Origin: Methanobacterium sp.
GTDB lineage: Archaea > Methanobacteriota > Methanobacteria > Methanobacteriales > Methanobacteriaceae
Assembly: GCA_020854975.1 (NCBI GenBank)
Contig: JAHKLQ010000077.1
Coordinates: 1 to 5,541 of the forward strand
Direction: 5' to 3'
DNA length: 5,541 bases
Made by a program: the position numbers and the translations under genes. The number at the start of each line of letters is the position of its first letter. Position 1 is the stretch's first letter. The notes beneath the pieces were generated by a model. That model was not told where the DNA came from. It saw nothing but the letters and a program-made list of their open reading frames with translations, and did no database searches. Positions 1-5,541 of this stretch are shown here, piece by piece.

Positions 1-2346
1 CCTTCAACAAAATCTGTAAGGTGGATACAACACCCTCTAATAAACCCTGAAAAAATAGAGGCTCGTCTTTATCAACAAGTACTTGCAGCTAACGTGATAA
101 AAAAGGGAAATAGTATGATAGTGGCCCCTACTGCTATGGGTAAAACTATTGTAGCTGCCCTGGTAGCTGCAGAGAGGCTTAAAAAATATCCTGATAGTAA
201 GGTTCTCCTTTTAGCCCCTACCAAACCATTGGTAGTGCAGCATGAAGAAAACTTCCGAAGTTTCTTGAAAACAACCACCAGCAGTTTAACCGGTGCTGTG
301 AAATTAGAAGAACGTGTGAAAAGATGGTACGATTCTCAAATTATCTGTGCCACCCCTCAAACCATTGAATCTGATATTATCGCTGACCGGTACTCCTTAA
401 AAAATGTTTCACTGTTGATTTTTGATGAATGCCACCGGGGGACCGGATCCTATGCCTACGTGTTCCTGGCCAACCGTTACACTCAAAAAGCCGAAAATCA
501 ACTTATACTAGGATTAACTGCCTCACCAGGTGGTGATGAAGAAAGAATAAATCAGGTGTGCCAAAACCTTTTCATCAACGAGGTGGTGGTGAAAAATGAG
601 GATGACCCTGATGTTAAACCATACTTCAACCCTATTGAAGTGGAATGGGTTAAAGTAGATTTAAAAAAGGAACAAATAGCCATTAAAAGCCACTTAGATA
701 CTGTTTTAAAGAACCGTCTTAAGGGTTTGAAAAAACTAGGAGTGATCAGTTCTGTTAACCAGGTAAGCAAAAAAGACATTCTCAGAGCCCGGGGAAAAGT
801 GCAGAACAGAATGTCCCGAAGTATTAAACCCCCTAAAACTTGTCTTATGGCAATTTCTATGTTAACTGCTGTTTTCAGTGTGATGCATGCACTGGAACTT
901 TTGGAAACACAGGGTGTTAGTAACCTGCACTCTTACTTTAAACGGATGCGGCAGAAAAAGACTAAAGCTGCGCAGGGCCTTTTTAAAGATGAAAACTTCA
1001 AAAATGCGGTTTATCTAACTAAAAAAGCTCATGAAAAAGGAGTGGAACATCCTAAACTGGAAAAACTAATGGAAATCCTTAAAAAAGCTGAGAAAAAGGA
1101 TAGGCAAGTTATTGTTTTCAGCCAGTACCGGGATACAGTTAATGAGATCTATGATAAGTGCCAGGGTGAAGGTATAAACGCCGTAAAGTTCTTTGGACAG
1201 GCAAATCGGGAGACTGAAAAAGGTCTCAGTCAAAAAGAGCAAAAAGAGATCATTAAAGCCTTCCGTGTGAAAACTTATCAGGTACTGGTGTCCACCAGTG
1301 TGGCAGAGGAAGGTATTGATATTCCCAGCGTGGACCTGGTGGTGTTGTATGAGCCAGTTCCTTCAGAGATAAGGATGATCCAGAGACGTGGCCGGACTGG
1401 AAGAACTACCAAAGGACGTATGATAGTTCTTATCACTAAAAACACTAGAGATGAGTCATTCTATTATTCGAGCATACATCGAGAGAGAAAAATGAAAAAA
1501 CAGTTGGCTAATGGTTATAATCAGCCAGAACAGCCACTCATAGCTGATGATGAAGATGTTAAAGTTCTAGATAGGAAAAACAATGGGAAAGAGGGGAAAC
1601 TGGTGGTGTTTGTTGACCATAGGGAGATGCGATCTGGAGTTACCAGGGAATTAAGCAACCTGGAAGTGAAAGTTGAACCTACCAGCCTCCCAGTTGCAGA
1701 TTATCAGATAAGTTCCCAGGTGGCTGTGGAAAGAAAAAGTAGTAAGGATTTTGTAAGCTCGTTAATTGATAAAAGGTTGTATAAACAGGCTCAGGAACTG
1801 GTGGAAAATTTCCCCAGGCCAGTGATGATCCTGGAAGGACAGGATCTTTACAGTAGTGGATTACATCCCAACGCCATTCGTGGGGCTCTGGCCAGTCTGG
1901 CAGTTGACTTCAACTTACCCATAATACCCACACGCAATCCAGAGGATACTGCAGCTATGATCCATCGGCTTGCAGTTAGAGAAGCTGATAAAACATCTCA
2001 GGATGTGCAGGTGCGGACAGAGAAAAAACCATTAACCCTGAAAGAACAGCAACTTTTCATTGTTGAATCACTGCCCAATATCGGCCCAGTAACAGCTCGA
2101 AAACTTTTAGAGGAATTTAAAAGTGTGGGTGGTGTTTTCAGTGCCCGTATAGATGATTTAAAAAAGGTGGAGGGAATTGGAGATAAAATAGCAGGAAGTA
2201 TTCGGACGATAATTGAATCTGATTACCTGCTTTCACCCCAAGAGTTTGATGATCTGCAGGCATCTATAGTAAGTGGGAAAGACAAACCCCCAAAAGAATA
2301 TCAGTTGAAGAGTAATAGAAAAAGTAAAGGAAATGATGATAAATGA
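1..2346 (+). CDS. hef: Hef-type helicase/XPF-family nuclease (5' partial)
   Basis: Archaeal Hef joins an SF2 DNA helicase to an XPF/Mus81-family structure-specific nuclease and acts on stalled or branched replication forks. Residues are counted from the first codon in the window. Helicase motifs: Walker A APTAMGKT 42-49, Ia around 69-81, DECH 142-145, TAS 173-175, motif [11 protein letters not shown] about 370-378, motif V around 430-442, motif [10 protein letters not shown] 461-468. A lysine-rich insert (about 215-350) between the RecA-like lobes fits the Hef thumb-like domain. Nuclease: VDHRE 538-542, D567, ERKSSKD 577-583, and the conserved [10 protein letters not shown] segment from 622. 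Tandem helix-hairpin-helix motifs follow ([15 protein letters not shown], then [12 protein letters not shown]; 691-738), then a short charged tail. The frame is open to base 1 with no ATG, GTG or TTG before GTG 94. Residues before that codon ([20 protein letters not shown]) look like the usual Hef N-terminus, so the start lies left of the window, probably only a few codons away. Both enzyme halves look active. It overlaps trmI by 4 bases. Confidence 0.95.
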   Translation, partial: PSTKSVRWIQHPLINPEKIEARLYQQVLAANVIKKGNSMIVAPTAMGKTIVAALVAAERLKKYPDSKVLLLAPTKPLVVQHEENFRSFLKTTTSSLTGAVKLEERVKRWYDSQIICATPQTIESDIIADRYSLKNVSLLIFDECHRGTGSYAYVFLANRYTQKAENQLILGLTASPGGDEERINQVCQNLFINEVVVKNEDDPDVKPYFNPIEVEWVKVDLKKEQIAIKSHLDTVLKNRLKGLKKLGVISSVNQVSKKDILRARGKVQNRMSRSIKPPKTCLMAISMLTAVFSVMHALELLETQGVSNLHSYFKRMRQKKTKAAQGLFKDENFKNAVYLTKKAHEKGVEHPKLEKLMEILKKAEKKDRQVIVFSQYRDTVNEIYDKCQGEGINAVKFFGQANRETEKGLSQKEQKEIIKAFRVKTYQVLVSTSVAEEGIDIPSVDLVVLYEPVPSEIRMIQRRGRTGRTTKGRMIVLITKNTRDESFYYSSIHRERKMKKQLANGYNQPEQPLIADDEDVKVLDRKNNGKEGKLVVFVDHREMRSGVTRELSNLEVKVEPTSLPVADYQISSQVAVERKSSKDFVSSLIDKRLYKQAQELVENFPRPVMILEGQDLYSSGLHPNAIRGALASLAVDFNLPIIPTRNPEDTAAMIHRLAVREADKTSQDVQVRTEKKPLTLKEQQLFIVESLPNIGPVTARKLLEEFKSVGGVFSARIDDLKKVEGIGDKIAGSIRTIIESDYLLSPQEFDDLQASIVSGKDKPPKEYQLKSNRKSKGNDDK

Positions 2347-3071
2347 AGATTTTGATTAATGAGAGGGGTAAAAAGTTCATAGCAGGTACTGATGACCTGC
2401 ACACCGATCAGGGTTATATTAAAAAAGAGGAAATTGAAAACAGTCATTCTGGAGATGTCTTAAAAACACATTTAGGCCGGGAATTTAGGGTGTTAGAAGC
2501 TAATGTCAATGATTATGTTGAACTCATGGACCGCAGGTGCTCTATAATTCTTCCTAAAGATCTGGGTGTTATGGCTGCTTACACTGGACTGGGATGTGGT
2601 CAGCGGGTGGTGGAAGCTGGAACAGGTGCCGGTGCAACCACCATATTCCTGGGAAACCTGGTGGGAGAAACAGGTCATGTTTACTCTTATGAATTAAGGG
2701 AAGACTTTGCCCAGGTGGCAGATAAAAATATTAAAGGATTTGGTCTTGAGAATGTAACCTTAAAATGTCAGGATGTGGAGGAAGGTATTAGTGAAGAAAA
2801 ATTGGATCTGGTATTTTTAGATCTGCCCAAGCCATGGGAAATGGTGGAACATGCCAGAGCTGCTCTTAAAAATGGAGGATTTTTAGTTGCCTATACCCCT
2901 TATGTAGACCAGGTGAAACTCTTCACCAGGATCCTTAAAAAACGTGATTTTTCTGATTTGAAGAGTTTAGAATGTTTGGTACGTGAAATGGAAGTTAAAG
3001 ATAAAGGTGTGCGTCCTAAAACACGGATGACAGGCCATACAGGGTATTTAACTTTTGGAAGGAAAATTTAG
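2343..3071 (+). CDS. trmI: tRNA (adenine-N1)-methyltransferase, TrmI family
   Basis: This is a 242-residue S-adenosylmethionine-dependent class I methyltransferase. The family makes 1-methyladenosine at position 58 of the tRNA T-loop, and some archaeal members also modify A57, the precursor of 1-methylinosine. The N-terminal 65 residues or so form the small beta domain typical of TrmI. The Rossmann fold follows: motif [10 protein letters not shown] 89-97, acidic motif II YELRE 116-120, motif III-like CQDVEEG 142-148, and motif IV LDLPKPW 159-165, with D160 the likely catalytic or adenine-facing acid. [14 protein letters not shown] (228-241) is the family's C-terminal signature. Length is normal; the enzyme is expected to act as a tetramer on cytoplasmic tRNA. 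The ATG shares ATGA with the hef stop. The only purine-rich stretch upstream (AAAGG, 2326-2330) is 12 bases away, so translation is probably coupled to hef. Position specificity (58 only, or 57 and 58) cannot be read from the sequence. Confidence 0.92.
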   Translation: MKILINERGKKFIAGTDDLHTDQGYIKKEEIENSHSGDVLKTHLGREFRVLEANVNDYVELMDRRCSIILPKDLGVMAAYTGLGCGQRVVEAGTGAGATTIFLGNLVGETGHVYSYELREDFAQVADKNIKGFGLENVTLKCQDVEEGISEEKLDLVFLDLPKPWEMVEHARAALKNGGFLVAYTPYVDQVKLFTRILKKRDFSDLKSLECLVREMEVKDKGVRPKTRMTGHTGYLTFGRKI

Positions 3072-3113
3072 ATGGATATGTTAGGGTTAACAGTTGTAAT
3101 CTTAAACAAATAA

Positions 3114-3144
3114 TTAGAAAATATAATGTTATTAAAGATATAAG
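3114..3144 (+). promoter_or_regulatory. candidate TATA/BRE elements for pyrB
   Basis: Two archaeal TATA-like stretches, each preceded by purines that could serve as a BRE, lie here: AGAAAATATAAT (about 3115-3126) and TAAAGATATAAG (about 3133-3144). With the usual spacing of about 25 bases they would start transcripts near 3148 and 3165, giving pyrB leaders of roughly 25 to 45 bases, which fits the Shine-Dalgarno site present. A third AT-rich stretch, CATATAAAA at 3164-3172, is too close to the start codon. The whole gap is AT-rich, so a chance match is possible. Confidence 0.4.
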
Positions 3145-3180
3145 AGTTTAAAGTGGATATAAGCATATAAAACAATATGT

Positions 3181-3185
3181 GGTGA
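3181..3185 (+). promoter_or_regulatory. Shine-Dalgarno site of pyrB
   Basis: GGTGA matches the complement of the 3' end of archaeal 16S rRNA and ends six bases before the ATG at 3192. It supports that start for pyrB and suggests the gene has its own leader and is not translated only by read-through from trmI. Confidence 0.75.
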
Positions 3186-3191
3186 ATTAGT

Positions 3192-4106
3192 ATGGGTTTT
3201 AATTTAAAGAATATTATCTCCATTAAAGACTTCAGCAAAGGTGATATTGAATATATTTTGCAATTAGCAGAGGAAATGGAACCCATTGCTCGTTCTCAAG
3301 AAAAATCTAATGCACTTTCAGGGAACATTCTGGGAATGTTATTTTACGAAGTTTCCACCAGAACCCGCTTATCATTTGAAACTGCCATGAAACGATTGGG
3401 TGGAAGTACTGTTGGTTTCGCTGAAGCCGGGACCAGTTCAGTTACTAAAGGTGAAAATTTAACTGACACCGTCCGCATAGTTTCAGAATACACTGATGCC
3501 ATGATACTTCGCCATAATATGGAAGGAACAGCACGTTATGTGTCAGAAATAGTGGATGTTCCTGTGGTTAATGCTGGTGATGGAGCAGGGCAGCATCCTA
3601 CCCAGACCCTACTGGATCTTTACACCATGAAAAGGATCCTGGGTGATATCGAAGAATTACATGTGGCATTGATAGGAGACTTGAAATATGGAAGGACAGT
3701 GCATTCCCTTTCATATGCATTGGCCATGTTCGGAGCTAAAATGAGCTTTGTATCACCACCAGAACTTAAAATGCCCAGAGAAGTCCTACATGATCTGGCC
3801 AGTGCAGGTGCCAGTATACAGGAAACCGAAGACATACAAGATGTGCTTGCTTACGCAGATGTTTTATATGTGACCAGAATCCAGAAAGAAAGATTCCCAG
3901 ACCCCCAAGAATATTTAAAGATTAAAGGTGCTTACACCATTAATTCACAACTTCTCAGGGGAAGTGAAGCTATAGTAATGCATCCTTTACCACGGGTAGA
4001 TGAAATATCCCATGATGTGGATAACACATCTTATGGAAAATACTTTCAACAGGCATTTTATGGAGTTCCTGTGCGTATGGCACTATTAGAATCTATTATT
4101 AAATAG
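3192..4106 (+). CDS. pyrB: Aspartate carbamoyltransferase catalytic subunit
   Basis: PyrB condenses carbamoyl phosphate with L-aspartate to give N-carbamoyl-L-aspartate and phosphate, the committed step of de novo pyrimidine synthesis. At 304 residues it has the normal length of the catalytic chain. The active-site residues known from the E. coli enzyme are present: STRTR 55-59 (carbamoyl phosphate loop), S82 and K86 donated from the neighbouring subunit, R107, [10 protein letters not shown] 134-143 (H135, Q138), [12 protein letters not shown] 162-173 (R168), TRIQKER 228-234 (R229, Q231), and [10 protein letters not shown] 263-272. A catalytic trimer is expected. Archaeal enzymes usually pair with the regulatory chain PyrI, but no pyrI is present here; the next gene is the convergent cdc6, so any pyrI must lie elsewhere. 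The gene follows trmI in the same direction after 120 bases and has its own ribosome binding site and probable promoter. Ornithine carbamoyltransferase is ruled out by the aspartate-type TRIQKER and HPLPRVDEI motifs. Confidence 0.97.
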   Translation: MGFNLKNIISIKDFSKGDIEYILQLAEEMEPIARSQEKSNALSGNILGMLFYEVSTRTRLSFETAMKRLGGSTVGFAEAGTSSVTKGENLTDTVRIVSEYTDAMILRHNMEGTARYVSEIVDVPVVNAGDGAGQHPTQTLLDLYTMKRILGDIEELHVALIGDLKYGRTVHSLSYALAMFGAKMSFVSPPELKMPREVLHDLASAGASIQETEDIQDVLAYADVLYVTRIQKERFPDPQEYLKIKGAYTINSQLLRGSEAIVMHPLPRVDEISHDVDNTSYGKYFQQAFYGVPVRMALLESIIK

Positions 4107-4153
4107 AAATTATGTTTAAAAATAGAAAATTAAATAGAGATGAATATTTGTTT

Positions 4154-4193
4154 AAAAAAATATTATATATTACAGAAATAATTCAAGAAAAAA
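4154..4193 (-). terminator. candidate oligo-T terminators for cdc6
   Basis: Read on the minus strand, downstream of the cdc6 stop, there are two T-runs: six T at 4193-4188 and seven T at 4160-4154. Archaeal RNA polymerase terminates at such oligo-T tracts without needing a hairpin. They are the longest T-runs on that strand in the convergent gap. The assignment is by pattern only, in DNA that is AT-rich throughout. Confidence 0.45.
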
Positions 4194-4269
4194 TGAATAT
4201 TAAAATATTAAAATTATTTTAACTTCACCCAATTTTAGGAATTATGATTATATTTGAGAAACTATTTTA

Positions 4270-4292
4270 GAATTGTTATCAATTCAATTTTT
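4270..4292 (+). terminator. candidate hairpin plus T-run terminator for pyrB
   Basis: A perfect 6-base-pair stem, GAATTG and CAATTC with loop TTAT (4270-4285), is followed by AA and five T (4288-4292) on the plus strand. This resembles a terminator for transcripts arriving from pyrB. The stem is weak, with only two G-C pairs, and it lies about 160 bases after the pyrB stop, so earlier T-rich stretches such as TTTT at 4217-4220 may also contribute. Confidence 0.4.
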
Positions 4293-4312
4293 ATAATCGG
4301 ATGAAGTGGATG

Positions 4313-5461
4313 TTAACCACTCCACATGGCATCTTCCAAGAGTTCCATATCACACTGAAGAGTAATAAGATTAGTTCTTCCTTTACCCCTACCCCTAGAC
4401 ACTGTTTTTGTTGATATGAGTCCTAACATTTCAAGTTCGTTTATGAAATCGAAAATTCTTCTGTATGAAACAGAATCTCCTTTAGTTATATCTTTATACA
4501 CATCATAGAGTCTTCCAGAGGTGATTTCTTCTTTACGTTTGGTTAAAAATACCAGTGATTCCAGGACCTTCTGCTGCTGGCTGGGTAAAGTCATTACAAT
4601 ATCAGTGACTTTATTATGCTCTATTTGATCCTTGGCTTCTCGCACATATTCTTCAAAAACCATTTCCGTTCCTTTTTCATCAGCTAACTCCCCAGATGTA
4701 CGTAGCAAATCTAAAGCATACCTAGCATCACCTTCTTCTTTCGCTGCAAGTGCAGCACAAAGTGGTATCACTTCTTCATGGAGAACTCCGTTATTGAAAG
4801 ATAATTGTGAACGCTCATTTAATATATCCACCAGTTGCTGTGCATTATATGGGGGGAAAACAATTTCTCTATCCCGTAAACTGCTGCGCACACGGGGTTT
4901 AATAAACTGTTTGAAATCAACAAAGTTACTGATAGATGCAATAGAAACATTATCAGTACGGGTAAGAGTGTATAAAAGACCATCACCATCGTTTTTCAAA
5001 AGAATGTCTATTTCATCAAGTATAATAATCAAAACCAAATCATTACCAAAAACATTCTTTTTAAAAAGATTACGAAATGCATTAATAACTTCTGCTTTAG
5101 TCCAACCACGGTATGGAACATCCTGACCCATTTGTTGGCATAAACGAGCAATTACTTGATATTCAGTGGTAAAATCTGTGCACCGGATATATTCAACTCG
5201 AACATTGACATTTTTTTCCTTGGAAACCTGATCCAACTGTTTTTTAGCAAATTTAGCTACTGCAGTTTTCCCAGTGCCGGTCTTCCCATAAATTGTTACA
5301 TCGGGAGGTGTGACATTTTTTAAAGCCTCAACCCAATATTTTGCCACTGATTTAATTTGATCTTCACGGTGGGGGAGGTTATCAGGTAAAAATCTATGAT
5401 CCAAAAATTTCTTATATTTAAACACCGAATTTTTTTCGCCTAATTCCTCAAAAATGTTCAT
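4313..5461 (-). CDS. cdc6: Orc1/Cdc6 replication initiator
   Basis: This is an archaeal Orc1/Cdc6 AAA+ initiator, which binds origin recognition boxes, opens or marks the origin and helps load the MCM helicase. From the chosen start it has 382 residues, normal for the family. The AAA+ core has Walker A GKTGTGKT 59-66, Walker [10 protein letters not shown] 144-152, sensor 1 around SISN 176-179, the conserved [18 protein letters not shown] segment 188-205, and sensor 2 [11 protein letters not shown] 244-254. A C-terminal winged-helix DNA-binding domain (about 285-382) contains [20 protein letters not shown] and a basic wing [10 protein letters not shown] 355-364. ATG 5461 is preferred over the in-frame GTG at 5470: that GTG lies inside the ribosome binding site, and the MNIF N-terminus agrees with what I recall of Methanothermobacter Cdc6-1. 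The strong resemblance recalled to Cdc6-1, including TRTDNVSI and the RTEYIRCTD-like region, suggests the origin-linked Orc1-type paralogue. It is convergent with pyrB. Confidence 0.96.
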   Translation of the reverse strand: MNIFEELGEKNSVFKYKKFLDHRFLPDNLPHREDQIKSVAKYWVEALKNVTPPDVTIYGKTGTGKTAVAKFAKKQLDQVSKEKNVNVRVEYIRCTDFTTEYQVIARLCQQMGQDVPYRGWTKAEVINAFRNLFKKNVFGNDLVLIIILDEIDILLKNDGDGLLYTLTRTDNVSIASISNFVDFKQFIKPRVRSSLRDREIVFPPYNAQQLVDILNERSQLSFNNGVLHEEVIPLCAALAAKEEGDARYALDLLRTSGELADEKGTEMVFEEYVREAKDQIEHNKVTDIVMTLPSQQQKVLESLVFLTKRKEEITSGRLYDVYKDITKGDSVSYRRIFDFINELEMLGLISTKTVSRGRGKGRTNLITLQCDMELLEDAMWSG

Positions 5462-5465
5462 AAAT

Positions 5466-5472
5466 ATCACTT
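5466..5472 (-). promoter_or_regulatory. Shine-Dalgarno site of cdc6, decides the start
   Basis: On the minus strand AAGTGAT ends four bases before ATG 5461. Its GTGAT core pairs with the archaeal 16S 3' end. The in-frame GTG at 5470-5468 is part of this site, so a start there would use its own ribosome binding site as codons and would have no other purine-rich site at normal distance. This favours the ATG. Confidence 0.7.
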
Positions 5473-5541
5473 CTTAACAATAAAAATACATTTACGCCTT
5501 AACCTAGACCTCTTCTTATTGCACAGTTAAAACATGAATAC
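5473..5541. other. cdc6 upstream region, possible edge of an origin
   Basis: These 69 non-coding bases lie 5' of cdc6. In many euryarchaea the replication origin adjoins the 5' side of the orc1/cdc6 gene. I looked on both strands for the ORB core (TTCCAGTGGAAAC type) and for the TTTACACTTGAA-type box recalled from Methanothermobacter, and found neither. TATA-like candidates for cdc6 are weak: minus-strand GTATTTTTATT (5489-5479) is too close to the ATG for a leadered transcript. If there is an origin, its repeats lie beyond the right edge. Confidence 0.25.

Noticed and set aside
1564..1605. Possible PCNA-interacting (PIP) box in Hef between helicase and nuclease, as reported for some archaeal Hef proteins
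   Set aside because: The linker is lysine- and aspartate-rich and has no Qxx(L/I)xxFF-like pattern; I found none at the C-terminus either.
3072..3113. A 13-codon frame starting with ATG directly after the trmI stop (MDMLGLTVVILNK), a possible leader peptide
   Set aside because: No ribosome binding site of its own, no attenuator-like hairpin or T-run after it, and such short frames are expected by chance in AT-rich DNA.
3068..3286. A 72-codon minus-strand frame across the trmI-pyrB gap
   Set aside because: It overlaps the start of pyrB, and its composition (I, N, F, L, S) is what translated AT-rich spacer gives; no ribosome binding site or recognisable domain.
4098..4138. Exact 10-base direct repeat ATTAAATAGA at 4098-4107 and 4129-4138, at the pyrB stop
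   Set aside because: Low-complexity AT-rich sequence; only two copies, with no further copies or flanking symmetry to suggest an operator or attachment site.
4201..4221. Inverted repeat TAAAAT...ATTTTA
   Set aside because: Made only of A and T, with a 9-base loop; too weak to call a terminator or binding site in this context.
4632..5126. A 164-codon open frame on the plus strand opposite cdc6
   Set aside because: It is the antisense shadow of a conserved AAA+ gene; serine-rich, with no recognisable domain and no ribosome binding site.

Overview
The window reads as chromosomal DNA from a methanogenic archaeon, most likely order Methanobacteriales and probably a mesophilic Methanobacterium-like species. 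The evidence is a complete archaeal Hef helicase-nuclease, an archaeal-type TrmI tRNA methyltransferase, an Orc1/Cdc6 initiator, archaeal-looking Shine-Dalgarno sites (GGTGA, AAGTGAT), and AT-rich intergenic DNA without bacterial -35/-10 promoters. From memory, this initiator resembles Cdc6-1 of Methanothermobacter thermautotrophicus (MTH1412), and pyrB is its neighbour there. No database was searched.

Layout, left to right. The hef gene (1-2346, +) enters from the left edge without its start codon. It overlaps trmI (2343-3071, +) by the four bases ATGA, so the two form a tightly coupled pair. A 120-base AT-rich gap holds candidate TATA elements and the ribosome binding site of pyrB (3192-4106, +). 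A 206-base AT-rich convergent gap (4107-4312) holds candidate terminators for both strands. The initiator gene orc1/cdc6 (4313-5461, -) reads towards pyrB. The last 80 bases are its upstream region, where archaeal replication origins often begin, but no origin recognition box is visible in the part shown.

The genes cover replication-fork repair (Hef), replication initiation (Orc1/Cdc6), tRNA stabilisation (TrmI) and the committed step of pyrimidine synthesis (PyrB). All four look intact, with their catalytic motifs present, apart from the hef 5' end outside the window. They look like core, vertically inherited genes near a replication origin. I see no mobile element, CRISPR array, RNA gene, toxin-antitoxin pair or defence system, and nothing that supports a previously undescribed system. 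The points worth a second look are small: start-site corrections for hef and cdc6, an Ala-Asp in place of the usual Gly-Asp in the Hef nuclease, the hef-trmI coupling, possibly overlapping 3' ends of pyrB and cdc6, and the likely origin just past the right edge.
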